Assembly: GCA_030528145.1 (NCBI GenBank)
Contig: JAUMZK010000001.1
Coordinates: 186,001 to 250,000 of the forward strand
DNA: 64,000 nucleotides
Direction: 5' to 3'
Source of the DNA: Actinomycetaceae bacterium
GTDB lineage: Bacteria; Actinomycetota; Actinomycetes; Actinomycetales; Actinomycetaceae
Position 1 is the stretch's first letter. Every line of letters starts with the position of its first letter. This document shows positions 36,932 to 47,166 of the stretch, piece after piece. The translations under genes were made by a program, and so were the position numbers. The notes under the pieces are model-generated. The model did not search any database and was not told the DNA's origin. It saw only the letters and a list, made by a program, of their open reading frames with translations.

Positions 36932-39190
36932 TTAACTAGACGTATTAGTGACGCGGGTTGCCGAAAACACCCCATCAATGCGTCGCAATGCCGCCAAAAT
37001 CGCAGAAAGATGCGCGGTACCAGCCATTGAAAAGGACCATTGTTGCGTTGCAACGCGGTCGGCATTGGTGCGGGCACTGCCCGAAATAATGTTCACATGA
37101 TAGTCCGACAGTACCCTGGTTACGTCTGTCAGCAACCCTTCACGGTCGAGGGCGCTTATCCGCACTTGCACTTGGAAGCTGGCAGTAGTGTCTACCGCCC
37201 ACTCCACCGGGATCATTCTCTCGGGGTGTTTTTGCAGGTTTTTGACATTATTACAGTCACTGCGATGAACGGATACACCTTGTCCCCTGGTAATAAAACC
37301 GACAATGTCGTCGCCAGGAACTGGGGAACAACACTTTGCCACGCGGGTCCACACCGTGGAGTCTGCCCCGCTAACTATTACCCCCGAAGATCCGGGACGT
37401 ACGGTGTGGGACTTGGAGGGAACCACGGCTTCTGCCAGAGTTTCTTCACTACCGACTTCACCGCCGGCTTGCTCTATGAGTTTTGCGACTACACTTTCAG
37501 CACTAATATGGCGTTCCCCGACTGCCGCATACAGTCCGGATATGTCTACGTATCCTAATGCGGTGGCGAGGGCGACAACCGACTCGTGGTCCATAAGCCG
37601 CCGCAGTGGTAAATTTTGTTTACGCAGAGCCGCTGCAATCTGATTTTTGCCATTTTCGACAGCTTCTTCGCGTCGTTCTTTGCTGAACCAGGCCTTAATT
37701 TTACTGCGCGCCCTCGCGGTGCCTACTATGTTCAACCAGTCGCGCGAAGGTCCAGCGCCTTGCGCGTTAGAGGTCAAGATCTCGACAGTATCCCCGTTTT
37801 CCAACTTTGTTTCCAGTGGAACCAAACGACCGTTCACCTTGGCTCCTACTGTCCGGTGACCGACCTCAGTGTGTACTGCGTAAGCGAAATCCAAAGTGGT
37901 GGCCCCACTGGTCATTTCCAGCACTTCCCCACGGGGGGTCCACACATATACGCGGTCCCCAGACATTTCGTAACGCAATTGGTCCAAGAACTCTGCCGGA
38001 TCTTGCGTGTCTTTTTGCCAGTCAACTAGTTGCCGCAACCAGTTAGAGTTTTGGCTGCTTTGGGTGAGGGCGGTGGCATTCGGATTTTGTTTGTAACGCC
38101 AGTGCGCAGCCACCCCATATTCGGCGCGGCGGTGCATTTCGTGGGTGCGCACCTGAATTTCTACAGGCTTGCCTCCCGGTCCCATGACAGTAGTGTGCAG
38201 CGACTGGTACAGGTTGAATTTTGGCATAGCAATGTAGTCTTTGAAGCGCCCCGGCATGGGTGTCCATTTAGCATGCATTGCCCCTAAAACGGCGTAGCAG
38301 TCGCGTACTTCTTCTACTAAAACGCGTACGGCCACCAGGTCGTAAATGTCGTCGAAGTCCCGCCCCCGCACGATCATTTTCTGATAAATCGAATAAAAAT
38401 GCTTAGGACGTCCGGACACGCTGCCGCTGATCTTGTTCCGACGCAGCTCTTCTTCGATGTCCGAAATGATTTTTGCCAAATATTCTTCGCGCGCCGGCGC
38501 ACGTTCAGCAACTAAATGTTCAATTTCTTCGTAAATACCGGGATAAAGAGTTTTAAAAGACAGGTCTTCTAGTTCCCATTTAATAGTATTCATGCCCAGG
38601 CGATGTGCCAACGGAGCATAGATCTCCAAAGTTTCGCGGGCCTTCTTTTGTGCTGACTTGGCGCTGACATATTTCCAGGTGCGGGCATTATGCAAGCGGT
38701 CACCAAGTTTAATCATGAGCACCCGAATGTCTTTCGACATTGCCACAATCATTTTCCGAACGGTTTCGGCTTGCGCTACGTCCCCATATTTCACTTTGTC
38801 TAGCTTGGTAACACCATCTACCAGCAAAGCAATTTCTTCACCAAAATCTGCCGTTAACTCCTCTAAAGAATACTCGGTGTCTTCTACAGTGTCATGTAAG
38901 AGGGCGGCTGCTAACGTAGTGGTAGTCATACCAAATTCCGCCAAAATGGTAGCTACGGCTACTGGGTGCGTAATGTAGGGTTCACCTGACTTACGCATCT
39001 GCCCTTCATGATATTTTTTGGCAGTTTCATACGCGCGCTCGATTAAAGCAATATCAGCTTTCGGGTGGTTGGCGCGCAACGCTCTAACTAGTGGTTCAAT
39101 GGGTGCGGCAACTGTTTTTTGGCGGGCACCGAACCAAGCCAAGGACGAGCGCACGCGGGATGATGATCCTATACCGTGCGACTCGTTCAT
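36932..39190 (-). CDS. rsh: Bifunctional (p)ppGpp synthetase/hydrolase
   Basis: Makes and breaks the stringent-response alarmone. 752 residues: HD hydrolase domain with ALLHDTVEDTEYS (about 100), synthetase domain with PKHFYSIYQKM and DLVAVRVLVEEVRDCYAVLGAMH, the RFKDYIAMPKFNLYQSLHTTV motif, a TGS domain (VYVWTPRGEVLEMTSGATTLDFAYAVHTEVGH), and a C-terminal ACT domain (SFQVQVRISALDREGLLTDVT). The hydrolase HD residues are intact, so both activities are expected. Twenty bp after apt. Confidence 0.96.
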   Translation of the reverse strand: MNESHGIGSSSRVRSSLAWFGARQKTVAAPIEPLVRALRANHPKADIALIERAYETAKKYHEGQMRKSGEPYITHPVAVATILAEFGMTTTTLAAALLHDTVEDTEYSLEELTADFGEEIALLVDGVTKLDKVKYGDVAQAETVRKMIVAMSKDIRVLMIKLGDRLHNARTWKYVSAKSAQKKARETLEIYAPLAHRLGMNTIKWELEDLSFKTLYPGIYEEIEHLVAERAPAREEYLAKIISDIEEELRRNKISGSVSGRPKHFYSIYQKMIVRGRDFDDIYDLVAVRVLVEEVRDCYAVLGAMHAKWTPMPGRFKDYIAMPKFNLYQSLHTTVMGPGGKPVEIQVRTHEMHRRAEYGVAAHWRYKQNPNATALTQSSQNSNWLRQLVDWQKDTQDPAEFLDQLRYEMSGDRVYVWTPRGEVLEMTSGATTLDFAYAVHTEVGHRTVGAKVNGRLVPLETKLENGDTVEILTSNAQGAGPSRDWLNIVGTARARSKIKAWFSKERREEAVENGKNQIAAALRKQNLPLRRLMDHESVVALATALGYVDISGLYAAVGERHISAESVVAKLIEQAGGEVGSEETLAEAVVPSKSHTVRPGSSGVIVSGADSTVWTRVAKCCSPVPGDDIVGFITRGQGVSVHRSDCNNVKNLQKHPERMIPVEWAVDTTASFQVQVRISALDREGLLTDVTRVLSDYHVNIISGSARTNADRVATQQWSFSMAGTAHLSAILAALRRIDGVFSATRVTNTSS

Positions 39191-39210
39191 GGCTTGATTT
39201 TACCGTTAAA

Positions 39211-39747
39211 TCAGAATGAAACTAAGGCTTGGAATGGAGTTGAACCTAATTTTGTTCGTCCCCTCAAACCGGTCAATTCCATCAGTACCGCAATTTCCGC
39301 AACGTGCCCACCGGCACGTTCGATCAGAATACGTGCTGCATTAGCCGTGCCACCTGTAGCAAGCACGTCGTCTACTACCAGGACGCGGGCGTCCTCGGGA
39401 ACAGAATCGGGACGCAATTCCATACGGGCGGTCCCATATTCCAAGGAGTAGTCCTCCCCTATGACAGGACCGGGCAACTTCCCGGCTTTGCGAACTGCCA
39501 TCATTCCCACACCCATGCGTACTGCGAGGGGTGCTGCCAAAATAAAACCACGCGATTCCAAACCCGCAACGGCGTCGATGCGACCTTCGTAGTGGTCTGC
39601 AAGACCACTAATCAACTCGCGAAACGCACTGCCGTTGGCAAGCAGCGGAGTGATGTCACGAAACAGCACACCGGGGTCTGGAAAATCGGGAATTTCCCGC
39701 AAATTTTCCAATACTAATTGACCAAGACGGTCCGGAAAAGCGCTCAT
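39211..39747 (-). CDS. apt: Adenine phosphoribosyltransferase
   Basis: Salvages adenine to AMP. 178 residues. IPDFPDPGVLFRDITPLL, GLESRGFILAAPLA, the flexible KAGKLPG loop, and the PRPP motif VLVVDDVLATGGTANA are present. It overlaps secF by 4 bp and precedes rsh; the secD-secF-apt-rsh order is conserved in actinobacteria. Confidence 0.96.
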   Translation of the reverse strand: MSAFPDRLGQLVLENLREIPDFPDPGVLFRDITPLLANGSAFRELISGLADHYEGRIDAVAGLESRGFILAAPLAVRMGVGMMAVRKAGKLPGPVIGEDYSLEYGTARMELRPDSVPEDARVLVVDDVLATGGTANAARILIERAGGHVAEIAVLMELTGLRGRTKLGSTPFQALVSF

Positions 39748-40829
39748 CGTTTACTCCTCGAACGCCGCTTCGGCTGCGCATCTTGACCTAAGTGGCGACC
39801 GGGAACCACGGGTTTAGCGACAACTGTTTTGCCGTCCTCGTTCTTCACTATATCTACATCTTCACCCCGGCGACGGGCAGCCACGGCTTCATTGTGCGCC
39901 GCAAAATGCCGGTTCCTAATCATTACCAGCATTGGGGACGCAATTAAAATTGAGGATGCAGTGCCCACTATGGTACCAACGAACAACGCGAGCGAAATAT
40001 CGCGCAACGTACCGCCACCCAAAACAATAGTGGAGACAACCAAAATTGCCCCCACAGGCAATATTGCCACCACCGAGGTATTGATAGAACGAACCAAAGT
40101 TTGGTTAACCGCCAAGTTAACCAATTCACCGTACGTGTACTTGCGTTGGTCTTGGAAGTCTTTAGTCAATTCGCGTACCTTGTCGAACACAACCACGGTG
40201 TCGTACAGCGAATACCCCAAAATAGTGAGCAGACCGATAATAGTTGCCGGCGACACTTCTACGCGGGCGAGCGCAAATACGCCCCCAGTAATGGTCAAGT
40301 CGTGTAGTAACGCAAACAGCGCAGAAAACGACATTGCCCACGTGCGGAAGTACAAGGTCATAACGATACCGACCAGTACCAAGAATATCACTAAAGAAAG
40401 CAAAGCTTTCTTAGTTACATCCGCCCCCCATGACGGACCGATAGTAGTTGCGGTTACCTTTTCTGCATCCAAGTTGTATGCAGCTGCCAAATCCTTGCGG
40501 GCTTGACGTTGGTCCTTCGTGTTAAGTTGTTCGGTCTGGACGCGCACGCCACTGGTTCCCAAGTCAGTAACCTGAGCGTTTTCCCCACCCCGGTACTTGG
40601 AAATCGTTTTGCGGGCAGGTGCCAACTGGTCGACCGGCGCCCCAGAAATTTGGAACTCGGTGCCGCCCTTGAAATCGATTGACGGGTTCAATCCCGGAAA
40701 CACCATGAGGATTAGCGAAATTATAATTACGCTCAGACCGATGGTGACAAACTTTTTCCGGTTGCCAATAATGTTGTAGGAGGTACGCCCGGCGTACAGA
40801 TCGTTACCCCACTGCGCAAAACTCCTCAT
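39744..40829 (-). CDS. secF: Protein translocase subunit SecF
   Basis: Six-helix membrane partner of SecD that drives protein export with the proton gradient. 361 residues. First helix at about 28-45, then the periplasmic-side domain starting FPGLNPSIDFKGGTEFQISG (D-FKGG signature), then five helices including LALFVGTIVGTASSILIASPML. A basic C-terminus follows (RRGEDVD...PKRRSRSKR). Overlaps secD by 4 bp. Confidence 0.95.
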   Translation of the reverse strand: MRSFAQWGNDLYAGRTSYNIIGNRKKFVTIGLSVIIISLILMVFPGLNPSIDFKGGTEFQISGAPVDQLAPARKTISKYRGGENAQVTDLGTSGVRVQTEQLNTKDQRQARKDLAAAYNLDAEKVTATTIGPSWGADVTKKALLSLVIFLVLVGIVMTLYFRTWAMSFSALFALLHDLTITGGVFALARVEVSPATIIGLLTILGYSLYDTVVVFDKVRELTKDFQDQRKYTYGELVNLAVNQTLVRSINTSVVAILPVGAILVVSTIVLGGGTLRDISLALFVGTIVGTASSILIASPMLVMIRNRHFAAHNEAVAARRRGEDVDIVKNEDGKTVVAKPVVPGRHLGQDAQPKRRSRSKR

Positions 40830-42574
40830 TTGGCTTCTCCTTCTACAGTGGTTTCAGTGCTTTCGACAGCCTGCGGTGCCTTCTTTTGAACTCGCCTTCT
40901 GCCTACTGGGCGGGTGCGCGTGTAAGTTGCACGAGTGGCGCCTAAGTGTTCAGGATCCAAACCGGACCACCTGTGTCCGTCCCCAAAGAAAGGAACGCGA
41001 ATCAGCAGTGCCATCATGGGGTGGGTGAACCAGAATACGACCAGCAAGTCGATTACCGTGGTGACACCCAGTGTGAATGCGAAACCTTGCACCCCGCCTA
41101 CTGCCAGCATGTAAAGTACGAGGGCCGCAAGCAAGTTAATAGCGTCAGAAGCCAAAATGGTTTGCTTAGCGCGGCGCCAGCCTTCTTCTACAGCGCCAGC
41201 TAACGGGCGTCCTTCGCGTACTTCGTCACGAATACGTTCAAAGTAGACGATGAAAGAGTCAGCTGTCACGCCAATAGAGACAATCAAACCGGCAACCCCT
41301 GCCAGGGACAGGCGGTAACCCATCCCCCAGGACAACACTGCAATTGTCAGGTATACCAACAGTGCCGCAACCAGCAGCGACCCGATTGCCAGCATTCCCA
41401 GCCCCCGGTATTGCCACAGCAAGTACAAGGCGATTAACGCCAAACCGATAATGCCCGCAATAATGCCCCACCGCAGTTGGTCGGTACCCAGTGTTGGGGA
41501 AATGCGTTGTTCAGACTGAACCTCAAAGTTTAGGGGCAGCGAACCGAACTTCAATTGGTTCGCCAACGCGGCCGAACTGGCCTGCGTGAAACTGCCAGTA
41601 ATGGAGGCGCGCCCATCGTTGATCGTGGCCTGCATACGCGGGGCGGACACTACTAATCCGTCGAGGACGATTGCGAACGCGTTTCGCGCCGGGTCACTTT
41701 GTTGGAAACCGATGAGCCGTTTGGAAACTTCCGCAAACTTGTCAGTACCTTCACGGTTGAACTGCAAAGCGACTTCCCATACGCCGGTGGAACCGCCGTT
41801 TTGGGTGTGCTGCATGCCCGAATCGGCTTGTGCAATGTCGGTACCGGGCACATCTACCGGACCCAAAATGTACTTTTGGGTGCCATCTTGCGCACAGGCA
41901 ACTAGCGGTTTTTTGGGATCCCCAGCGCTGCCGCCCTGACGGTTTTCTTTCTTTTTACAATCCATCGTGAGGAAGTCAAAGAGAACTTTCTCGCTGACAT
42001 ATGCCTGGTCGGAATTATTCGCCGGTTTACCCGCCAATTCCTCGGAAAGCTTGCCATCATGGTTAGTGTCGGCTAATTGCATAGCCAACGCTTTGGGATC
42101 GCCTTTGGCTTGTTCAGCTGCTTTTCCTTCCGGGGAATCCTTCTTCACGTCCGCCGCGCTAATTGCCCTCGGTGCCCCAATTTGAATTACCGGACGGAAA
42201 TCGAGCTGAGCGGAAGAACGCACCAAATCTAACGTCTCTTCGCTTGGTTGACCCGGCAGTGACACCATAATGTTTTGTCCACCCGCAGAAGTAATCTCTG
42301 CTTCAGCAACACCAGAAGCGTCCACGCGTTGACGGATAATCGAGATCGCTTGATCCAGATCCTCCTGGGTGACAGTCGCCCGCGCCGCCCCCTTCTCTGC
42401 TTTAGGAGTCAAAATCAATTGGGTGCCGCCCTCCAAGTCCAATGCCAGGTCGGGAATCCCATCAGTTTTTTTACGGAACATTCCAACGCCGAGAGACAGC
42501 GCGAGCAGCAAAATAACCACTGTCAGCGTGGCAAGCACTCGCTTCGGCCGGTACCGTTTTGTTTTGTTGGCCAC
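40826..42574 (-). CDS. secD: Protein translocase subunit SecD
   Basis: 582 residues. N-terminal helix about 15-30, DLALDLEGGTQLILTP signature, a long extracytoplasmic region with an actinobacterial insertion (about 150-260, including KPANNSDQAYVSEKVLFDF), then AFAIVLDGLVVSAPRM and the RND-type membrane half with GLIVSIGVTADSFIVYFERIRDE. The basic C-terminal tail is characteristic of high-level actinobacterial SecD. Twenty-seven bp after yajC. Confidence 0.95.
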   Translation of the reverse strand: MANKTKRYRPKRVLATLTVVILLLALSLGVGMFRKKTDGIPDLALDLEGGTQLILTPKAEKGAARATVTQEDLDQAISIIRQRVDASGVAEAEITSAGGQNIMVSLPGQPSEETLDLVRSSAQLDFRPVIQIGAPRAISAADVKKDSPEGKAAEQAKGDPKALAMQLADTNHDGKLSEELAGKPANNSDQAYVSEKVLFDFLTMDCKKKENRQGGSAGDPKKPLVACAQDGTQKYILGPVDVPGTDIAQADSGMQHTQNGGSTGVWEVALQFNREGTDKFAEVSKRLIGFQQSDPARNAFAIVLDGLVVSAPRMQATINDGRASITGSFTQASSAALANQLKFGSLPLNFEVQSEQRISPTLGTDQLRWGIIAGIIGLALIALYLLWQYRGLGMLAIGSLLVAALLVYLTIAVLSWGMGYRLSLAGVAGLIVSIGVTADSFIVYFERIRDEVREGRPLAGAVEEGWRRAKQTILASDAINLLAALVLYMLAVGGVQGFAFTLGVTTVIDLLVVFWFTHPMMALLIRVPFFGDGHRWSGLDPEHLGATRATYTRTRPVGRRRVQKKAPQAVESTETTVEGEAK

Positions 42575-42601
42575 AGTTCTTCCTTTAGCGCTACCAGCGC
42601 A

Positions 42602-42991
42602 TTACTTTTCGGTATTTTCTGGGTTCTCTTTGCCGCTAACTAGCGCATCCACCGAGTCCTGCGAGTCAGTTGCAGAATCGACTTTCGCCTCGGTGTCAGC
42701 CGCGCCACCGTCCTCGGGAACTACCGCAAAAGGCGGCTCTTCAGGACCTACTACGGCACGGGCCGCAAAAAACAGTTCGTGCCCTTCCGGTGTTTCCAGT
42801 ACGAGGACGTCCCCGTCGCGGTCCACGAAACGCAAGTAAAGCCCACCAATAGTGCGAACCCATGTTCCCGGTTCCAAGGAGGACTGGATCCGTTTTTGCT
42901 GCTCCTGCTGCTTTTTGCGCGCACGAGAAGAACTCCACATCATGAACGCCAAAAAAGCGACCATGATCAAAATGATTGTAATCGGATCCAA
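42602..42991 (-). CDS. yajC: Preprotein translocase subunit YajC
   Basis: 129 residues with one N-terminal helix (ITIILIMVAFLAFMMWSSSRARKKQQEQQKR) and the conserved LEPGTWVRTIGGLYLRFVDRDGDVLVLETPEG core. The acidic C-terminus is low complexity. Upstream of secD-secF, with ruvB further upstream at 43055; it belongs to the Sec accessory complex. Confidence 0.9.
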   Translation of the reverse strand: MDPITIILIMVAFLAFMMWSSSRARKKQQEQQKRIQSSLEPGTWVRTIGGLYLRFVDRDGDVLVLETPEGHELFFAARAVVGPEEPPFAVVPEDGGAADTEAKVDSATDSQDSVDALVSGKENPENTEK

Positions 42992-43054
42992 TTTTTCCTC
43001 ACTTCGATTCCGGTAACTCTTCGATTGTAATGGTTACCTGTAAGATTCTAAGAA

Positions 43055-44068
43055 TTACAGTAAAGTTTCATCCTCGTGGGCGGGTTTAAGCCCTAAGTGC
43101 TGCCATGCACTTGGCGTTGCCATACGTCCTCTGGGTGTCCGGATAATGAAACCTTCGCGCACCAGGTACGGCTCTGCAACGGTCTCTATGGTTTCGGCTT
43201 CCTCCCCAACAGACACCGCCAAAGTTGTTAGCCCCACCGGACCGCCCCCAAAGCGCTTACACATGGTCTCTAATACCGCCCGGTCGAGGCGGTCCAAACC
43301 GCGCTTATCAACCTGGAACAAATCTAAAGCGGCGTGCGCCGTCTGCAAGTTCAAAGGCTGTTCATGGACCTGGGAATAGTCCACCATTCTGCGCAGTAGA
43401 CGGTTCGCAATCCGCGGCGTACCCCGCGACCGCGAAGCCAATTCGCAAGCGGCGTCCTCGGAAAGTGCCATTCCTAAAAGCGCCGCCGAACGTTTGGCAA
43501 CTAGCACTAACTCCGCAGTTTCGTAATATTCCAAGTGCCCGGTAAAACCAAAACGGTCCCGTAACGGAGCCGGCAACAAACCTGCACGCGTAGTTGCCCC
43601 CACCACCGTGAAAGGCGGCAATGCCAAAGGAATGGAAGTAGCCCCCGGTCCCTTTCCCACCACTACATCCACGCGAAAGTCTTCCATTGCTAGGTACAAC
43701 ATTTCTTCGGCAGTTCGCGACAAACGGTGAATTTCGTCGATAAACAGCACATCGCCCTCTTGCAGAGCACTCAAAATTGCCGCCAAATCGCCAGCATGTT
43801 GAATGGCTGGTCCGGATGTTAGCCGCAACGAAGTCCCCATTTCCTGGGCGATAATCATTGCCAAGGTAGTTTTCCCCAGCCCCGGCGGCCCCGAAAACAG
43901 CACGTGATCGACCGTAGTTCCACGCCGCCGCGCCGCATCCAACACCAACTGCAACTGGCTACGGACCGTTTGCTGCCCCACGAACTCCGCCAACGATTTT
44001 GGCCGCAACGCAGCTTCAGCCGTCACTTCACTTTCGTACGCCTGCGGGGTGACAATCCGTTCATCCAT
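43055..44068 (-). CDS. ruvB: Holliday junction branch-migration ATPase RuvB
   Basis: Hexameric motor that pumps DNA through the RuvA-bound junction. 337 residues. [26 protein letters not shown], Walker [13 protein letters not shown], Walker [20 protein letters not shown], sensor GATTRAGLL, and the winged-helix C-terminus with [16 protein letters not shown]. It overlaps ruvA by 8 bp. Confidence 0.97.
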   Translation of the reverse strand: MDERIVTPQAYESEVTAEAALRPKSLAEFVGQQTVRSQLQLVLDAARRRGTTVDHVLFSGPPGLGKTTLAMIIAQEMGTSLRLTSGPAIQHAGDLAAILSALQEGDVLFIDEIHRLSRTAEEMLYLAMEDFRVDVVVGKGPGATSIPLALPPFTVVGATTRAGLLPAPLRDRFGFTGHLEYYETAELVLVAKRSAALLGMALSEDAACELASRSRGTPRIANRLLRRMVDYSQVHEQPLNLQTAHAALDLFQVDKRGLDRLDRAVLETMCKRFGGGPVGLTTLAVSVGEEAETIETVAEPYLVREGFIIRTPRGRMATPSAWQHLGLKPAHEDETLL

Positions 44069-44645
44069 TGTGCTTCCCTAAAGTTTGTAACGCCAAACGC
44101 AATAACGAGGACGCATCCTGGTGACCGTCATCGTGCATACTAACCGCCGCCTCAGCAGCACTTTCATGCCACCCCAATTGGACCAAACCAGCAACCACTT
44201 CGGCGCTGATTCCACTGGAAGGGCGCGCAATCGCGGTCGCTGTTGCCGGACCTAACTTGTCAGCAATTTCCAGTATCATGCGCTGTGCCGTACGCTTTCC
44301 CACACCGGGAATTTTCACTAGCAGCTTTTCGTCTTTATTTGCCAAGGCAAGGCGCAACTGGTCAGGTTCCAAAGTGTCGAGAGCACCGAGCGCTAGGCGC
44401 GGCCCAATCCCCTTCGTTCTTTGCAGCACCTCAAAAACGTTCTTTTCGTCCTCGTTTGCAAAACCGTAAAGCGTAAGGGCGTCCTCGCGAACAACCAGTG
44501 AAGTAAACAGGCGGACGGTACTGCCTAATCGCAATTCCAGCAGCGTTTTCTGGGGAGCAGAAACTACCAACCCCACCCCACCGACCTCAACTAATGCAAA
44601 ATCAGCGCCAATAGATGCGACTGTTCCCGACACAGAACCGATCAT
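44061..44645 (-). CDS. ruvA: Holliday junction-binding protein RuvA
   Basis: 194 residues. [28 protein letters not shown] opens the OB domain; the helix-hairpin-helix pairs are in [25 protein letters not shown] and the earlier [13 protein letters not shown]. The C-terminal domain III contains [16 protein letters not shown] use the ATG at 44645 with its GGGAGGTGGA ribosome site; a longer upstream reading frame is spurious and overlaps ruvC. Confidence 0.95.
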   Translation of the reverse strand: MIGSVSGTVASIGADFALVEVGGVGLVVSAPQKTLLELRLGSTVRLFTSLVVREDALTLYGFANEDEKNVFEVLQRTKGIGPRLALGALDTLEPDQLRLALANKDEKLLVKIPGVGKRTAQRMILEIADKLGPATATAIARPSSGISAEVVAGLVQLGWHESAAEAAVSMHDDGHQDASSLLRLALQTLGKHNG

Positions 44646-44677
44646 TCCACCTCCCATAATCGAACACTTGTACGATA

Positions 44678-45316
44678 TCAGTTTTTCCGGGGTTTTTGGC
44701 GGCGCGGATCGACTGCGCCCGTCTGGCGTATGCGGGCTGCCGCCTGTGCCCACTGCTGCTGTGCCGGAGTCAGCTGGGTACGGGAACTGACTTTTCCAGA
44801 CAGCGACACCGAAACTGTCGAATCAGAAGTTTCCCCAGCAATACCTGTCCCCCGCCAAGCGTGAGTAATTGCAATTGCGAGGGCATCCGCAGCATCTGCA
44901 GGTCGTATCACTTTCCGCTGCCCCAAGATGCGTTTTACCATTTCTTGCACCTGGGCTTTACCTGCGGTCCCAGACCCCGTAACAGCCGACTTCACTTCGC
45001 TGGGCGTATGGATGGCTACAGGTAAGCCAGCGCTGGCAGCCACATACATCGCCACGCCCATGACCTGCATGGTAGTTGTTACTGACTGTAAATTATCGTG
45101 TGCGAAAACCCGCTCAATAGCCATAATTTCCGGTTCGTACACACGAATCGCAGCGGCAATCGCGTCCCCAATCTTTTTTAGGCGAAATTGCCACGCCAAA
45201 TTTGCGGCGCTGCGGGCGACCTCGACATGAACAAGCTTTGCGGTGCGGTCTGGCATTGAATCGATAATGCCAATTCCGCACCGCGTAATACCTGGGTCAA
45301 TGCCCAAAATGCGCAT
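44678..45316 (-). CDS. ruvC: Crossover junction endodeoxyribonuclease RuvC
   Basis: Resolves Holliday junctions. 212 residues, longer than the usual ~170-190 because of a polar C-terminal tail (SRTQLTPAQQQWAQAAARIRQTG through RRQKPRKN). Catalytic acidic residues lie in [14 protein letters not shown] (Asp7), AIERVFAHDN (Glu), and RPADAADALAIAITHAW (Asp pair). Its start overlaps the yebC stop by one base, giving the unit yebC-ruvC-ruvA-ruvB. Confidence 0.95.
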   Translation of the reverse strand: MRILGIDPGITRCGIGIIDSMPDRTAKLVHVEVARSAANLAWQFRLKKIGDAIAAAIRVYEPEIMAIERVFAHDNLQSVTTTMQVMGVAMYVAASAGLPVAIHTPSEVKSAVTGSGTAGKAQVQEMVKRILGQRKVIRPADAADALAIAITHAWRGTGIAGETSDSTVSVSLSGKVSSRTQLTPAQQQWAQAAARIRQTGAVDPRRQKPRKN

Positions 45317-46080
45317 TAGCCCTCTTCGGCTGCGAATTCTGCGTGAATTTCAGGGGTGACGTTCATTGAGGTGTAGACGTTTTGCACGTCATCCGAATCT
45401 TCCAAGGCGTCAATCAGGCGAAAGTTCTTCTTTAGACCTTCCACATCAACATCAACCAAAGTAGAGGCAACAAACTGGACTTCTGCAGAGTTATAGTCCA
45501 GACCTGCCTCCTGCAGTGCTTTACGCACTGCTACCAGGTCGTTTGGTTCGCAAACAATGTCGAAGTTTTCGCCCTCGTCTTTAACTTCTTCGGCGCCCGC
45601 ATCCAAAACTGCCATCAAAATGGTGTCTTCGTCAACGCCTTCGCCCTTAGTAACTTCTACGACGCCTTTACGCGAGAACAGGTAGGACACCGAACCAGGA
45701 TCAGCCAAATTTCCCCCGTTGCGGCTGAAAGCTACGCGCACGTCCGACGCCGCCCGGTTCTTGTTATCAGTCAGGCATTCCACCAAGAACGCAACCCCGG
45801 CTGGACCGTAGCCTTCGTACATGATGGTTTCCCAGTGGGCACCGCCGGCTTCTTCACCACTGCCGCGTTTTACTGCGCGTTCAATATTGTCGCCTGGAAC
45901 CGAGTTTTTCTTCGCTTTTTGAATGGCATCGTAAAGTGACGGGTTGCCTGCGGGGTCGCCGCCACCCGTACGTGCCGCCACCTCAATGTTTTTTACGAGG
46001 CGAGCAAAGAGTTTGCCGCGCTTGGCGTCAATCGCCGCCTTCTTATGCTTGGTGGTTGCCCACTTAGAGTGTCCCGACAT
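45316..46080 (-). CDS. yebC: YebC/PmpR family transcriptional regulator
   Basis: 254 residues, the standard length. [30 protein letters not shown], then [38 protein letters not shown] and [17 protein letters not shown]. Family members act in transcription or translation control. First gene of the ruv operon, as in most bacteria. Its short leader contains only a poor ribosome site (AAAGGCAAAC). Confidence 0.94.
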   Translation of the reverse strand: MSGHSKWATTKHKKAAIDAKRGKLFARLVKNIEVAARTGGGDPAGNPSLYDAIQKAKKNSVPGDNIERAVKRGSGEEAGGAHWETIMYEGYGPAGVAFLVECLTDNKNRAASDVRVAFSRNGGNLADPGSVSYLFSRKGVVEVTKGEGVDEDTILMAVLDAGAEEVKDEGENFDIVCEPNDLVAVRKALQEAGLDYNSAEVQFVASTLVDVDVEGLKKNFRLIDALEDSDDVQNVYTSMNVTPEIHAEFAAEEG

Positions 46081-46145
46081 TGTTTGCCTTTCTAAAATTC
46101 TTTTTCGACTTGCATTTTAACGAAATTGCAGTGTTAGCGAAAATT

Positions 46146-46664
46146 TTACCTGCCTGTGTCTTCCAGGATAACCACTTCTCCGTCCCAGGTCTTACTCCAT
46201 TTTTCTACCAAATCGGGCAGTTCCGGGGGATACACGGCAATTTTTTGGTTGCGCAATTCGGTTGGCGTCAACCATTTTGCTCCGTCGAGGACGTTGCTTT
46301 CTGTTTCGGTCCAGCCTTCCTCTTTCGGGGTAAATGGCGCATCTACGTGCAGCAGGAAAAATTGTTCGTACTGGCGACAAGTGCGGGCTTTGAAGTCGAA
46401 TATTCCCACGCGCCGCACTACTGGACCTACCAACTGTGTCTGGGGCACCCGCATGCCTACTTCTTCTGTCAGTTCGCGCACAGCCGCAGCCGTGGGGGTT
46501 TCCCCTGTCATTATTCCCCCGCCTACTGTGAATAACCAGTGTCTGCCGGGTTCGTCTTTATCGTGCCCTTCCATAACCAAAGTGTGGTTCGACCTCGAAA
46601 TAATAATTATGCGCGCCGCATGCCGAGTCCAAATGCCGTCCTCGCCCTGTTTCCATTCATTCAT
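46146..46664 (-). CDS. Nudix hydrolase
   Basis: Pyrophosphohydrolase of nucleoside-diphosphate-linked substrates. 172 residues; the Nudix box GGIMTGETPTAAAVRELTEEVGM matches Gx5Ex7REUxEExGU exactly. Start chosen at the ATG 46664 (a TTG four codons upstream is the alternative). It overlaps the end of the upstream membrane-protein gene and is the last gene of the phospholipid-mannoside operon. Substrate unknown. Confidence 0.88.
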   Translation of the reverse strand: MNEWKQGEDGIWTRHAARIIIISRSNHTLVMEGHDKDEPGRHWLFTVGGGIMTGETPTAAAVRELTEEVGMRVPQTQLVGPVVRRVGIFDFKARTCRQYEQFFLLHVDAPFTPKEEGWTETESNVLDGAKWLTPTELRNQKIAVYPPELPDLVEKWSKTWDGEVVILEDTGR

Positions 46665-47166
46665 TTGTATCCGCAAAATTCGCTGTTCGGGTTTTTACGC
46701 TCCCGCTCAGTTTCAACCACCGGGCAAGGCGCGTATTTTCTAACTGTTTACATCTGACTGCGGTGGCGTTGTGCATGGTTCTAATATATTTCGTTTGCAG
46801 GCATCTCACTTTCAGTTCTTTTACGAGGACGCCCTCGCGGGTCTGCAGTTCGGCTAATGCGCCGTCTATCTGGGCTGAAAGTTCGGTTTCGCAAAGCATT
46901 TTGGCGGTGAAAGTGGCGGTCTTCTCGGGGGCTTGGGCCGCACGCAGCAGCGCTTTTGCGCGTTGCGGTTCTAATGCGGCAGAGCGTGCCAATGCCACTG
47001 CGGCTCCCGCACGCCTAGCCAGTGCTAATTCCAAAAGCCGCTCGCTTTTTTCCAGGCGCCGGTGGTAGGAGTCGAGGACGCGTGCGCGTCGAATTGCAAC
47101 TATGGCAACGAAAAGCACTACCACCAGTGCTATTACAAGTGCAGTTATCACCTGCGCTCCAACCAT
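46657..47166 (-). CDS. Membrane-anchored helical protein, LemA-like
   Basis: 169 residues: one N-terminal helix (about 6-27, ITALVIALVVVLFVAIVAI) followed by a long Arg/Ala/Leu-rich helical domain (RLLELALARRAGAAVALARSAAL). The pattern resembles LemA-like actinobacterial membrane proteins. It overlaps pimA by 19 bp and the Nudix gene by 8 bp. Function unknown. Confidence 0.7.
   Translation of the reverse strand: MVGAQVITALVIALVVVLFVAIVAIRRARVLDSYHRRLEKSERLLELALARRAGAAVALARSAALEPQRAKALLRAAQAPEKTATFTAKMLCETELSAQIDGALAELQTREGVLVKELKVRCLQTKYIRTMHNATAVRCKQLENTRLARWLKLSGSVKTRTANFADTNE

Noticed and set aside
44646..44753. N-terminal extension of ruvA
   Set aside because: It would overlap ruvC, and MIGSVSG at 44645 is the family start with a strong ribosome site.
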